A DNA stretch of 64,000 nt from Gaiellasilicea sp963789355 (GTDB lineage: Bacteria > Actinomycetota > Thermoleophilia > Gaiellales > Gaiellaceae): positions 186,001-250,000 of the forward strand of contig CAWBKK010000003.1 in assembly GCA_963789355.1 (NCBI GenBank), written 5' to 3'. Numbering within the stretch: the stretch's first letter is position 1; each line of letters begins with the position of its first letter. The notes below the pieces were generated by a model that saw nothing but the letters and a program-made list of their open reading frames with translations, did no database searches and had not been told where the DNA came from. Positions 53,673 to 62,667 of this stretch are shown piece by piece. The position numbers and the translations under genes are program-made.

Positions 53673-54029
53673 CTAGCGTCGGTCGCGCAGGAGGACGACG
53701 AGCGCGACGACGGCGATCAGCACCAGCGCCACCACGGCGAACGCGGTCAGGACCAGCGCGAGCACGGGCACGAGCACGACCGCGACCTGCGAGACGGCGA
53801 AGATCCAGGAGAGGGTGCGGATCGCCTCGCGGCGGGCGGTGCGCCCGCGGGTGACATAGAGGACGACGGCCGCGATCGCGAGCAGGAGGACGACCCACCA
53901 GCCGATCGAGCCGAGGAGGACGAGGATCCCCTCGACGAGCGCGACGATCAAGGCAATCCGCAGGCGGTTCTCCCGCAGGCGGCGGCCGATTCGACTGCTG
54001 CCGTGCTCGATCGTCACCGGGCTGTCCAT
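53673..54029 (-). CDS. Small membrane protein, unknown function
   Basis: About 118 residues with roughly three to four hydrophobic segments (RIALIVALVEGILVLLGSIG, WWVVLLLAIAAVVLYV, VAVVLVPVLALVLTAFAVVA, LVLIAVVALVVLL). The ATG at 54029 is preferred over an earlier in-frame start that would enter the ispE region. It lies between ispE and the tRNA. Family not recognised. Confidence 0.7.
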   Translation of the reverse strand: MDSPVTIEHGSSRIGRRLRENRLRIALIVALVEGILVLLGSIGWWVVLLLAIAAVVLYVTRGRTARREAIRTLSWIFAVSQVAVVLVPVLALVLTAFAVVALVLIAVVALVVLLRDRR

Positions 54030-54052
54030 GCAGGAACCGTACCGGCCGTCGA

Positions 54053-54868
54053 TCAGCCGTACCAGGCGGGAACCGTCAGCCACGTCGTGCCGGCGCTGCG
54101 GAGCTCGCGGCGCGCCGACTCGGCCTGCCCCCGGTGGTGGAAGAGGCCATACACGGTCGGCCCGGCGCCGCTGACGTCGGCGCGGAAGGCGCCGAGCCGG
54201 AGCAGACCGGCCGCGACGGGCGAGGATGCGAGGTCGTTGGGGGGCAGCGCCGCGAGGTCGCGCGGGCGGCGGACTGCGACGAGTGACGACTCGAGCCGCT
54301 CGCGGCGTTCCTCCCAGCCCTCGGCGCCGTCGCGCTCGTCGAAGGCTCGATAGACCGCAGCGGTCGAGGGCTTGGCGACGCCGCTCGGGAGCACGAGCAC
54401 GATCCAGTAGTCCTGCGGCAGGTCGAGGGGGTCGAGCGCAGAGCCGTCGCCCCGGCCGAGCCGGGGGCCGTCCTCGAGGAAGAAGGGGACGTCGGCGCCG
54501 AGCGTGGCGGCGAGGTGACGGAGCTCAGGCGCCGAGATCGGCTCCGCGAGCGTCTCGTTCGCCAGCCGCAGCGCGGTCGCCGCGTCGGAGCTGCCACCGC
54601 CGAGTCCTGCCGCGACGGGGATGCGCTTGGTGATCGCAGCTGCCCAACGAGGCTCGACTCCCGCGGCGGCGGCGAGCGCCGTGAGCGCGGCGCGGACGAT
54701 CGTGTCGTCCCGAAACCCGGTCACGGTCAGGGACGGCGCCCGAGTGATCGCGACGCGGTCGGCGAGGTCTACCCGCTGGAGCACCGTCGCCACCTCGTGC
54801 TTGCCGTCGGCTCGGGCCGGCCCCACCACGAGTGCCAGGTTGATCTTCGCCGGAGCCGGCGCTCTCAC
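54053..54868 (-). CDS. ispE: 4-diphosphocytidyl-2-C-methyl-D-erythritol kinase
   Basis: Phosphorylates CDP-methylerythritol in the MEP isoprenoid pathway. 271 residues of the GHMP kinase family: PAPAKINLALVVGPARADGKH, the ATP-binding PVAAGLGGGSSDAATALRL and the C-terminal DVSGAGPTVYGLF. It starts 4 bp before the end of rsmA (overlap). Confidence 0.95.
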   Translation of the reverse strand: MRAPAPAKINLALVVGPARADGKHEVATVLQRVDLADRVAITRAPSLTVTGFRDDTIVRAALTALAAAAGVEPRWAAAITKRIPVAAGLGGGSSDAATALRLANETLAEPISAPELRHLAATLGADVPFFLEDGPRLGRGDGSALDPLDLPQDYWIVLVLPSGVAKPSTAAVYRAFDERDGAEGWEERRERLESSLVAVRRPRDLAALPPNDLASSPVAAGLLRLGAFRADVSGAGPTVYGLFHHRGQAESARRELRSAGTTWLTVPAWYG

Positions 54869-55635
54869 AACGCGTTCGCGAGCTCGACGAACTCACGTGG
54901 CTCGAGCGCTTCGGCACGGGTCGCCGGCGAGCGGCCGATCGAGGCGAGCGCGGTGGCAGCCTCCTCGCGGGAGGCGAGCCCTGCGAGCGCAATCGAGTTC
55001 GGCAACGTCTTGCGACGGTGGGCGAACGACGCCTCGACGACCTGCTTGATCCGTGCGAAGTCAGCGGGCAGCGGGAGCCGACGGAAGGCGAGCAGAGCCG
55101 AGTCGACGTTGGGCGGCGGCCGGAAGACGGTGCGCGCGACCGGATGAAAGCCCGTGCGCTCGGCTGCGAGCTGAACGAGGACCGAGACGGAGCCGTACGC
55201 CTTCGTCGACGGCGAGGCGAAGAAGCGGTCGGCGACCTCCCGCTGCACCATCACCGTCCACCGCTCGAGTCTGGGCAGCCCCGCGAGGCTCTCGGCGACG
55301 ATCGGGGTCGCGACGTTGTAGGGCAGGTTCGCGACGAGCTTCGTGGGCGGGGGATCGAGGGCGGCGAGGTCGAGGTGGAGCGCATCGCCCCAGTGGAGGT
55401 CGACATTCGGGCGTTCGGCGAGCTCGGCCAGATGGGGCGCGAGTGAGCGGTCGAGCTCGACGGCATGGACGTGGCCGGCTCGATCGGCCAGCCGCCTCGT
55501 GAGGACGCCGAGGCCGGGGCCGATCTCGAGCACGACGTCGGCCGGGCCGAGCTCGGCGAGGCGCTCGATCACGCCGAGGATGTTCTCGTCGGCGAGGAAG
55601 TGCTGGCCGAGTTGCTTCTTGGCCCGGACGCTCAC
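54865..55635 (-). CDS. rsmA: 16S rRNA (adenine1518-N6/1519-N6)-dimethyltransferase
   Basis: Dimethylates two adenosines in the 3' hairpin of 16S rRNA. 256 residues with QLGQHFLADENIL, the SAM motif VLEIGPGLGVLTRRL, AVELDRSLAPHL, the catalytic NLPYNVATPI and the C-terminal HRRKTLPNS region. It overlaps tatD and ispE by 4 bp each. Confidence 0.96.
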   Translation of the reverse strand: MSVRAKKQLGQHFLADENILGVIERLAELGPADVVLEIGPGLGVLTRRLADRAGHVHAVELDRSLAPHLAELAERPNVDLHWGDALHLDLAALDPPPTKLVANLPYNVATPIVAESLAGLPRLERWTVMVQREVADRFFASPSTKAYGSVSVLVQLAAERTGFHPVARTVFRPPPNVDSALLAFRRLPLPADFARIKQVVEASFAHRRKTLPNSIALAGLASREEAATALASIGRSPATRAEALEPREFVELANAL

Positions 55636-56372
55636 GGCAAGCGGAACGCGACGGCTGCGTTGGCGTCGATTTGCGCCGCGAGCTCGTCACGATCCTCGCC
55701 GCGTGCCTCGGCGAGCGCGGCGACCGTGTGGATGACGTGCGCGGGCTCATTCTTCCTGCCTCGCACCGGTTGCGGCGCCAGATACGGGCTGTCGGTCTCG
55801 GCGAGGATCCGGTCTCCGGGCACGGCTGCGGCGGCCTCGCGGAGCGCGTCGGCCTTCGGATACGTCGCGTTCCCGGCAAAGGAGAAGTACCAACCCCGCT
55901 CGAGCCCCACCTCGAGCAGCTCCGGCTCGGAGAAGCAATGCATGACGACGGTGCAGTCGTGGGGGCGCAGCGCCGCCTCGGTGTCGGCGTTCGCGGCCCG
56001 GGTGTGGACGACGATCGGCAGGCCGAGCTCGGAGGCAAGTGCGAGCTGCGCCGCGAAGAGGCTGCGTTGCTCGTCCTTCGCGTCGCTGCCGTAGTGGTAG
56101 TCGAGCCCGGCCTCGCCGACTGCAACTGCCTTCGGATGCTCGAGGAGCGCGCGAAGCTCTCCGACCCGCGCCGCTTCCGGCGTCGCGGCCTGGTGCGGAT
56201 CGATCCCGAGGGCCGCGTAGACGCCGTCGTGGACGGTCAGCTCGAGCGCGCGACGGGACGACTCGATCCCGGTCCCGATCGTGATCACGCGAGTCACGCC
56301 CGCCTCCCTCGCGCGAGCGATCACCTGCTCCGGCTCCTCGAGCGCGTCGAGGTGCGCGTGGCTGTCGATCAC
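55632..56372 (-). CDS. tatD: TatD-family metal-dependent hydrolase
   Basis: A DNase or repair hydrolase with a TIM barrel; 246 residues. Metal sites: DSHAHLDAL, VGEAGLDYHYG, PIVVHTRAANADT, VMHCFSE and LAETDSPYLAPQPVRGRKNE. The GTG at 56372 overlaps the metG stop by 4 bp (GTGA). The metG-tatD-rsmA-ispE order matches mycobacteria, except that rpfB is absent between tatD and rsmA. Confidence 0.95.
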   Translation of the reverse strand: MIDSHAHLDALEEPEQVIARAREAGVTRVITIGTGIESSRRALELTVHDGVYAALGIDPHQAATPEAARVGELRALLEHPKAVAVGEAGLDYHYGSDAKDEQRSLFAAQLALASELGLPIVVHTRAANADTEAALRPHDCTVVMHCFSEPELLEVGLERGWYFSFAGNATYPKADALREAAAAVPGDRILAETDSPYLAPQPVRGRKNEPAHVIHTVAALAEARGEDRDELAAQIDANAAVAFRLP

Positions 56373-57880
56373 GCGGCGGTGGCGGGCTCGTCGATCCGCG
56401 GGAAGAGCGGCTGCGCCGGCTCGATCCCGGAGATCGTCCCGGTCCGCCCGTACACGACGTTCTCCCAGGCGACATCGGGCGGCTGGCCCAACGACTCGAG
56501 GATCCGCTCCGAGGTCTCGGGCAGGTACGCCGAGAGCGCGATCGCTGCGATCCGAAGCCCGTCGGCGAGCTCGTAGAGCGCACGATCGAGCTCGGCGGCG
56601 CGCTCGGGATCCTTCGCCAGCTCCCACGGCTTGGTCTGCTCGACGTGACGGTTGAGGCGGCGGACGTAGTCCCAGATCGAGTCGAGCGCCCCGGTGACGT
56701 CCCAGCGGTCGAACGCGGCGGGGATGGAGTCGTGGAGCGCCCGCGTCGCCCCGGCGAGCTCGCCGCTCTCGTCGGGCGCGGGCTCGAGTTGCCCGTCGCG
56801 ATAGCGGGCGATCATCGCCGTCGTCCGCGAGAGCAGGTTGCCGAGGTCGTTCGCGAGCTCTCGCTCGTAGCGCTCGCGGAAGCTTTCGAGCGTCACGTCG
56901 CCGTCCTGGCCGAACGGGGCCGAGCGCGCGACCCAGAAGCGTAGGGCGTCGACGCCGTAGACCTCGGTCAGCTCGACCGGATCGATCGCGTTGCCGAGCG
57001 ACTTCGAAATCTTCTGGCTGTCGATGTTCAGCCAGCCGTGCACGAACAGCTGCCGCGGGGGCTCGTAGCCGGCCGAGAGCAGCAGCGCCGGCCAGTAGAC
57101 GCAGTGGAAGCGCAGGATGTCCTTGCCCAGCAGGTGGCGCGCAGGCCAGAGGGCGAGATCGGCGTCGGGCGCGTACGACAGCGCGCTCAGGTAATTGACG
57201 AGCGCATCGGCCCAGACATAGGCGACCTGATCCGGATCCCACGGGATCGGGATGCCCCACGTCTGCGTGGCACGGCTGATCGAGAAGTCGCGCAGCCCGC
57301 CGGCGATGAAGCTCGTCGCCTCGTTGGCGCGGAATCCGGGCAGGACGAAGTCGGGGCGCTCCGCGTAGAGCTGCAGCAGCCGGTCCTGATACGCGGAGAG
57401 CCGGAAGAACCAGTTCTTCTCCTCCAGCCACTCCGGCTCGACACCGTGCTCGGGGCACTTGCCGTCGACGAGCTCCGCTTCGGTCTTGAACGCCTCGCAG
57501 CCGACGCAGTAGAGGCCGGCGTAGACGTCCTGGTAGACGTCGCCGTTGTCATAGATCCGCTGCAGGAAGTCCTGGACGAAGGCTTTGTGCCCCTCATCGG
57601 TCGTCCTGATGAAGAAGTCGACCGACGCGTTGACGCGCTCGGGCAGCTCCTGCCAGGCGCCGACGATCTGGTCGACGTACTGCTTGGGCGTGAGACCCTG
57701 CTCCTTCGCCACGCGCGCAACCTTGTCTGCGTGCTCGTCGACCCCGGTCAGGAAGTACGTGCGCTCGCCTCGCTGGCGGTGATGGCGCACGAGGATGTCG
57801 CCGATGATGGTCGTGTAGGCGTGACCGATGTGCGGCGTCGAGTTGACGTAGTAGATGGGTGTCGTCAGATAGAAGCTCAT
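56369..57880 (-). CDS. metG: Methionyl-tRNA synthetase
   Basis: Charges tRNA-Met. 503 residues with the HIGH motif in NSTPHIGHAYTTI, a zinc knuckle CVGC...CPEH, WGIPIPWDPDQVAYVW, FHCVYWPALL and the KMSKS motif as KISKSLGN. An anticodon-binding domain follows (HVEQTKPWELAKD). The ATG at 57880 has GAAGG upstream, within the end of the M23 gene. Confidence 0.97.
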   Translation of the reverse strand: MSFYLTTPIYYVNSTPHIGHAYTTIIGDILVRHHRQRGERTYFLTGVDEHADKVARVAKEQGLTPKQYVDQIVGAWQELPERVNASVDFFIRTTDEGHKAFVQDFLQRIYDNGDVYQDVYAGLYCVGCEAFKTEAELVDGKCPEHGVEPEWLEEKNWFFRLSAYQDRLLQLYAERPDFVLPGFRANEATSFIAGGLRDFSISRATQTWGIPIPWDPDQVAYVWADALVNYLSALSYAPDADLALWPARHLLGKDILRFHCVYWPALLLSAGYEPPRQLFVHGWLNIDSQKISKSLGNAIDPVELTEVYGVDALRFWVARSAPFGQDGDVTLESFRERYERELANDLGNLLSRTTAMIARYRDGQLEPAPDESGELAGATRALHDSIPAAFDRWDVTGALDSIWDYVRRLNRHVEQTKPWELAKDPERAAELDRALYELADGLRIAAIALSAYLPETSERILESLGQPPDVAWENVVYGRTGTISGIEPAQPLFPRIDEPATAA

Positions 57881-57885
57881 CGCCT

Positions 57886-59024
57886 TCAATGATAGGCGCA
57901 GCCCCCCGGGCGACCTGGGCCGCGAGCGCGGCAGCCACGGCGACGCCGGCGAGCAGGAGCTAGCGAGAGCACCAGCCGCTCGCTGCGGCCGGGCGGTCGG
58001 GCGCTGTGCAGCTCGACGGGAGGCCTGATCGCGTCGCGCGGAACGCCAAGCGGCACCGGGGGGAGGTCGAACTGGCGCAGGTATGTGACGCGAGGCGCCT
58101 GGCGCCTCGAAGGGGCGGCTGACCGGTGCGCCGACGGATCCCGCTGGGCTCTCGGCGATGCCTGGGCGGGCTCGAGCGGAGCGGTCCGCCGGCGAGTGGC
58201 CGGGGCGGCCGCGGACTGAACCGTGTCCGCTCGCGACCACCGGCGTCGCCTGCGACGGCGCTGGTGCCGCCGACCGTGGGGCAATTCGCGCGCGGCTGGG
58301 GTCAGCTTCGGCGCGAGTCGCCGCGGAGCGCGCCGGCTCGACTGCGACCGGCTCGACGACCACCCCCTCGACCGGGGCGGGGGCGGGCGGCAACCTCGAC
58401 CGGAGCGGCGACGGCAGGCTCGGCGGGGGCGGCCGGAACCACTGGCGTCGGCGTCGCGGTCACGGTCGGGGTTGCCACCGGCTCCCGCTCGACGGGGGCG
58501 GCTACGACCGGCGCCGGCTCGGGCGTCGCGACGGGCTGCGGCGCGGGAACCTTCACGGGCGCCCGCACCGGCAGCAAGCTCACCGGATCGACGTACCCGT
58601 TCGACTCCGCGGCGACGCGAACGCCGAGATGGACGTGCGGCTCTCGGGTGACCCCGTCCTCGCTCTCGCCGACCACGCCGACGACCGCTTCCTCGACGAC
58701 CGGCGTCCCGCGTGTCACGGCGATCGAGCCGAGCTGGAGCAGCGTGACGGCGTACCCGTCGGCGGTCTGGATCGTCAGCGCGCGGCCGCCGCCCGGGATC
58801 GAGCCGGCGAACGAGACGATGCCGGACACCGGCGCGCGCACCGGCTCGCCCTTGGCGGCAGCGATGTCGATGCCTCGGTGCTGGCCGGCCGCATACTCGT
58901 CCTGCGAGAGCGAGAACGGGCGCAAGACCGGCCCGTCGGCGGGCCAGGCCCAGCCGGCCGCGACAGGGATGACGATGAGGGATGCGATCGCAGCAACGAC
59001 CGCGACCGCGAGCACGCGCCGCAT
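57886..59024 (-). pseudogene. M23 metallopeptidase with Pro/Ala-rich tail, multiply frameshifted
   Basis: The N-terminal part (from ATG 59024, with GAAGGCGG seven bases upstream) is sound: a signal peptide, then the lysostaphin-type domain with HRGIDIAAAKGEPVRAPVSG and HVHLGVRV (zinc ligands). After about residue 200 the tail is rich in Pro, Ala, Val and Glu and changes frame near 58380-58390 and again before the end; the last change lies in a run of six Gs near 57910. Adding one G there would give a helix ending ARGGCAYH and the stop at 57886. Peptidoglycan hydrolase; position is like that of rpfB. Confidence 0.7.
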
Positions 59025-59078
59025 GGGATACCGCCTTCGTGACGTGGAGGGCAATTGCGTCCACGCTAGCGGCGCGAA

Positions 59079-59897
59079 TCAGCGGCTTTTCAACGATTCT
59101 GCATACAACGTGTTACGGGAAAGTCGCGTCAGCCGCGCGACGAGATCGGCGGCCTGGCGCCGGGGAACGCCCGCCCCAAGCAGCTCGCCGACGGCCGCCA
59201 CGGCCTCCCGCTCCTCGACTCCGGTGCCGGGCTCCGTCGCGCCGCCGACCACGAGCGTGACCTCGCCCTTGGGCGCCTCCGCGAACCGCCCCGCGAGCTC
59301 GCGCGCCGATCCGCGCACGACCTCCTCGAACCGCTTCGTCAGCTCGCGGCAGACGGCCACCCGCCGCTCCGGCAGGACCGCGGCGAGCGAGCGCAGGGTC
59401 GCCGGCAGCCGCTGCGGCGACTCGAACGCGACGGCTGGATGCGGCCACGCCGAAAGCTCCTCCCAGAGCGTTCCGAGCGCTTTCTGGCCGCGGGGCAGGT
59501 AGCCGAGGAACTGAAAGCGCTCGCCGGCCAGCCCGCTCGCCACCAGCGCCGTCTCGACCGCGGACGGCCCCGGCAGAACCGTGACCGGCACCCCGGCCGC
59601 GAGCGCTGCCTCGATCAGCCGCGCGCCCGGATCGTTGACACCCGGCAGGCCCGCATCCGACACGAGCGCGAGCCGCTCGCCCGCCTCCAGCCGCGGCAGC
59701 AGCTCCGCCGTCCGCGTGGCCTCGTTGTGGCGGTGGTAGCTGAGCAGCTTCGCCTGGATCCCGTGCCGCTGGAGCAGCCCTTTCGTGTGGCGCGTGTCCT
59801 CGCAGAGCACGACGTCGGCCTCGGCCAGCTCGCGCAGCACGCGCAGCGTCACGTCCTCGAGGTTGCCGATCGGCGTCGCGCAGACTGCGAGCGGCAC
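59079..59897 (-). CDS. rsmI: 16S rRNA (cytidine1402-2'-O)-methyltransferase
   Basis: Methylates C1402 in the ribosome decoding centre. 272 residues: ATPIGNLEDVTLRVLRELAE, LCEDTRHTKGLLQRHGI, LVSDAGLPGVNDPGARLIEA, LPGPSAVETALVASGL, FLGYLPRGQKA and RRVAVCRELTKRFEEVVRG. It lies upstream of metG, as in actinobacteria; the M23 gene lies between them. Confidence 0.96.
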   Translation of the reverse strand: MPLAVCATPIGNLEDVTLRVLRELAEADVVLCEDTRHTKGLLQRHGIQAKLLSYHRHNEATRTAELLPRLEAGERLALVSDAGLPGVNDPGARLIEAALAAGVPVTVLPGPSAVETALVASGLAGERFQFLGYLPRGQKALGTLWEELSAWPHPAVAFESPQRLPATLRSLAAVLPERRVAVCRELTKRFEEVVRGSARELAGRFAEAPKGEVTLVVGGATEPGTGVEEREAVAAVGELLGAGVPRRQAADLVARLTRLSRNTLYAESLKSR

Positions 59898-59899
59898 TG

Positions 59900-60799
59900 C
59901 TAGCCCGCCAGTGCTTCGAACGCGAGCAGCCCGGCTCCGATCAGCCCCGCGTCGGACCCGAGCTCGGCCTTGACGATCTTCACCGGCAGCACGTCCGGCT
60001 CGACCGTCTCCCGGCGCGCGATCTCGAGCGCCGAGGGGACGAGGAACTCGAACGCCGCCGTCCCGAAGCCGCCGCCGACGATCACCAGCTCGGGCGCGAA
60101 GGTGTTCACGAACGAGCCGATCGCGGCGCCGAGCAGATGCCCGATCCCGGCCAGCGCCTCGACCGCGGCCGGATCACCCTCCTCCGCGCGGCCGACCAGC
60201 AGCTCGGCGCTCGCTCCCTCGCCCCAGAGCTTCTCCGCCGCGCGATCGGCCGCACTGCCGGATGCGACCGACTCGAGATGGCCGCGGCCGTTGCAGTTCC
60301 CCTGGCAGGGCGGCCCGTCCGCGACGACGACCACGTGTCCGAGCTCGGCGATCCCGCGGTAGAGCGCGCCGCCGAGGACGAGCCCGCCGCCGACACCGGT
60401 GCCGAGCGTCAGCATGACGAGGTCGTCCGCGCCCCGCCCGGCGCCGAGCTTCCACTCGGCCAGTACCGCCACGTTGCCGTCGTTCTCGACCTTCGCCGGG
60501 ACGCCGAACCGCTCCTGGATCACGTCGGTCAGGGAGACGTCCCGCAGCGGGATGTTGGTCGAGCCGAGCGCACGGCCGGTCGCGCGGTCGATCACGGACG
60601 GGATCCCAAACCCGATCGCGCCGATGCCGTCGTCCGCGAGCGGCTCGATCGCACTGACGATCGCGTCGAGCAGCGCCTCCTGCGAGTCCGTCGGTGTGGG
60701 CACCTCGTGCCGCCGGTGCAGCACGCCGTCGGCGTCGACCGATCCCGTCGCGATCTTCGTGCCGCCGAGGTCGACGCCGATGACTCGTTGTTCGCTCAC
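59900..60799 (-). CDS. ROK-family sugar kinase (glucokinase-like)
   Basis: 299 residues: GVDLGGTKIATGSVDADG (ATP-binding), GFGIPSVIDRATG, VENDGNVAVLAEW, LGTGVGGGLVLGGALYRG, ELGHVVVVADGPPCQGNCNG (ROK zinc site, Cys-rich) and the C-terminal FNTFAPELVIVGGG-type block. It likely phosphorylates glucose. The GTG at 60799 is used. It adjoins rsmI (two-base gap). Confidence 0.92.
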   Translation of the reverse strand: MSEQRVIGVDLGGTKIATGSVDADGVLHRRHEVPTPTDSQEALLDAIVSAIEPLADDGIGAIGFGIPSVIDRATGRALGSTNIPLRDVSLTDVIQERFGVPAKVENDGNVAVLAEWKLGAGRGADDLVMLTLGTGVGGGLVLGGALYRGIAELGHVVVVADGPPCQGNCNGRGHLESVASGSAADRAAEKLWGEGASAELLVGRAEEGDPAAVEALAGIGHLLGAAIGSFVNTFAPELVIVGGGFGTAAFEFLVPSALEIARRETVEPDVLPVKIVKAELGSDAGLIGAGLLAFEALAG

Positions 60800-60825
60800 G
60801 GGGCGCGGCTACCATACCCGGCCGG

Positions 60826-61974
60826 ATGGCGGACGCAGAGAAGCCCTACCGGCTCTACAAGGGCGGCCGCACGAAGGGGAAGGTGCCGGCCACGCCGCGT
60901 CCGGGAAGGCAAGGCCGGGGAGAGCCGAGCCGCACGAAGCAGCCCGGGAAGCCGCGCTGGGGCCGCCGAATCGGTCTCGCGGTCGTGCTGCTCGCGGTGT
61001 TGCTGATCGTCTGGATCGTCGCGAGCTATCTCGCCTTCCGCAGCGGTGTCGAGGAGGCGAACGGGCGGCTGCCGAAGACCGTCGCGGCGAATCTCGCGGC
61101 CCAGGACGGGCTGCTCACCTCCAAGCCCTCGCTGATCATGCTGCTCGGCACCGACGGCGACAGCAGCGCCGCGCGGCAGGACTTCCGCCGCTCCGACTCG
61201 ATCCTGCTCGTCCGCACCGACCCGGAGCGGCACCGGATGGCGTATCTCTCGATCCCGCGAGACCTTCGCGTCGACATTCCCGGGCAGGGTCCGAACAAGA
61301 TCAATGCGGCCTTCCAGCTCGGCGGGCCGGCGCTGACGATGAAGACCGTTCGCGCGCTCACCGGCCTGCAGCCGAACCACGTCGTCCTGGTCGACTTCGA
61401 CAACTTCAAGGAGGTGATCGACGCGCTCGGCGGGGTCGAGATCGACGTGCCGAAGCCGATCCTCTCCGACCGCTTCGACTGCCCGTACGCAACCGCGGCC
61501 CGCTGCCAGGAGTGGCAGGGCTGGCGGTTCGAGAAGGGCAAGCAGACGATGAACGGCAAGCGGGCGCTGATCTACTCGCGCGTCCGCGTGAACCGCCTCG
61601 ACGCCGCCGACAACGACCTCACCCGTGGTGAGCGGCAACAGGAGGTCGTCGAGGCGATCACCGACAAGCTCGCGTCCCCCGGTACGTTCCTGAAGCTGCC
61701 GTTCGCGGGCGACGATCTCGTCAAGCCGCTGACGACGGATCTCTCGGCCGGGCAGCTGCTCCAGCTCGGCTGGACACGGTTCCGCTCGAACGAGAGCCGC
61801 TCACTCCACTGCCGCCTCGGCGGTGAGTCGCAGTCGATCGGAGGCGAGTCGGTGCTCGTCGGCGGGGAGGAGAACAGCGCCACGATCGCGATGTTCACCG
61901 GCCGCTCGGCGCCGCAGCCCCCTCCGCCGGGGTTGACCAACGGCGCGGGCTGCCGGGTCGGCCGCGGGCTGTAA
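60826..61974 (+). CDS. LytR-CpsA-Psr (LCP) family protein
   Basis: A membrane-anchored ligase that attaches wall polymers to peptidoglycan. 382 residues: a long basic cytoplasmic N-terminus, one transmembrane helix (GLAVVLLAVLLIVWIVASYL), then the LCP domain with RRSDSILLVRTDPERH, YLSIPRDLRVDIPGQG, INAAFQLGG, VLVDFDNFKEVIDALGGVEI and ARCQEWQGW near its end. It is divergent from the ROK kinase. A strong hairpin follows. Confidence 0.93.
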   Translation: MADAEKPYRLYKGGRTKGKVPATPRPGRQGRGEPSRTKQPGKPRWGRRIGLAVVLLAVLLIVWIVASYLAFRSGVEEANGRLPKTVAANLAAQDGLLTSKPSLIMLLGTDGDSSAARQDFRRSDSILLVRTDPERHRMAYLSIPRDLRVDIPGQGPNKINAAFQLGGPALTMKTVRALTGLQPNHVVLVDFDNFKEVIDALGGVEIDVPKPILSDRFDCPYATAARCQEWQGWRFEKGKQTMNGKRALIYSRVRVNRLDAADNDLTRGERQQEVVEAITDKLASPGTFLKLPFAGDDLVKPLTTDLSAGQLLQLGWTRFRSNESRSLHCRLGGESQSIGGESVLVGGEENSATIAMFTGRSAPQPPPPGLTNGAGCRVGRGL

Positions 61975-61991
61975 TTTTCTGGGCGCAATCG

Positions 61992-62023
61992 GAAACGGGA
62001 TCCGCGAGTGCGGATCCCGTTTC
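61992..62023 (+). terminator. Strong hairpin after the LCP gene
   Basis: A perfect 14-bp stem (61992-62005 with 62010-62023; arms begin GAAACGGGATCC) and loop GAGT, 18 bases after the stop. It can extend outward by GGCGC / GCGCC with a bulge. No T-run follows, but the stem is long enough to terminate or protect the 3' end. Confidence 0.65.
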
Positions 62024-62077
62024 GCGCCAAGACCCTGAAGGGTCGCTTCGCTCCCGAACATGCGATAGCGCCTCTAG

Positions 62078-62083
62078 TACGCT
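62078..62083 (+). promoter_or_regulatory. -10 box for the GlsB/YeaQ-like gene
   Basis: TACGCT ends six bases before the GTG at 62090, the same leaderless layout seen elsewhere in the window. Confidence 0.4.
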
Positions 62084-62089
62084 CGGCGC

Positions 62090-62344
62090 GTGGGGATCAT
62101 CGGCTGGATCTTCTTCGGGCTGCTGGCGGGCGCGCTCGCGCGGGCGCTGACGCCCGGCCGCCACTCGATCGGCTGCTTCGGCACGCTCGCGGTCGGCGTC
62201 ATCGGCGCCCTCCTCGGCGGCTTCCTCGGCGAGGCGGTCTTCGACACCGACGTGCGCTTCGGCTGGGATCTGAAGCCGTTCCTGCTTGCCGTCGCCGGCG
62301 CGATCGTGCTGCTGCTCGGGCTGAACGCGCTCTCGCGGCGCTAG
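62090..62344 (+). CDS. GlsB/YeaQ/YmgE-family membrane protein
   Basis: 84 residues in three hydrophobic helices (IIGWIFFGLLAGALARAL, CFGTLAVGVIGALLGGFLGE, FLLAVAGAIVLLLGL), the transglycosylase-associated family, often linked to stress. Its stop TAG and that of the convergent FmdB gene share a CTAG at 62341-62344. Confidence 0.88.
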   Translation: MGIIGWIFFGLLAGALARALTPGRHSIGCFGTLAVGVIGALLGGFLGEAVFDTDVRFGWDLKPFLLAVAGAIVLLLGLNALSRR

Positions 62345-62631
62345 TCCGCGGCCGGCGCGGCCTTCTTCTCGCCCGAATCGGACTTCTTCTCCGAGGAGCC
62401 GGAGTCGCCGCCGTCGCCGCCGCCGTCCTTCGAGTCCTTCTTCTTCCCCGAGCCACGGCCGTAGTCGGTCGAGTAGAAGCCCGAGCCCTTGAAGTGCACC
62501 GAAACCGGGTAGAGCACCTTCTCGACAGGGCTCTTGCCGCACACCTCGCACGTCTCCGAGGGCGGGTCCGCCATCCGCTGGAAGACCTCGAACGTGTGCC
62601 CGTCGGGACACCGGTACTCGTAGATCGGCAT
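62341..62631 (-). CDS. FmdB-type zinc-ribbon protein
   Basis: 96 residues: MPIYEYRCPDGHTFEVFQRM and CEVCGKSPVEK form the FmdB-like zinc ribbon, then a low-complexity tail of Ser, Gly, Lys and Asp. The ATG at 62631 is 36 bases from the start of the divergent membrane glycosyltransferase. Function unknown; the zinc ribbon suggests protein or RNA binding. Confidence 0.88.
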   Translation of the reverse strand: MPIYEYRCPDGHTFEVFQRMADPPSETCEVCGKSPVEKVLYPVSVHFKGSGFYSTDYGRGSGKKKDSKDGGGDGGDSGSSEKKSDSGEKKAAPAAD

Positions 62632-62667
62632 GGCGAAGGAGTGTAGCCAGGCAGACTGACGACGACG

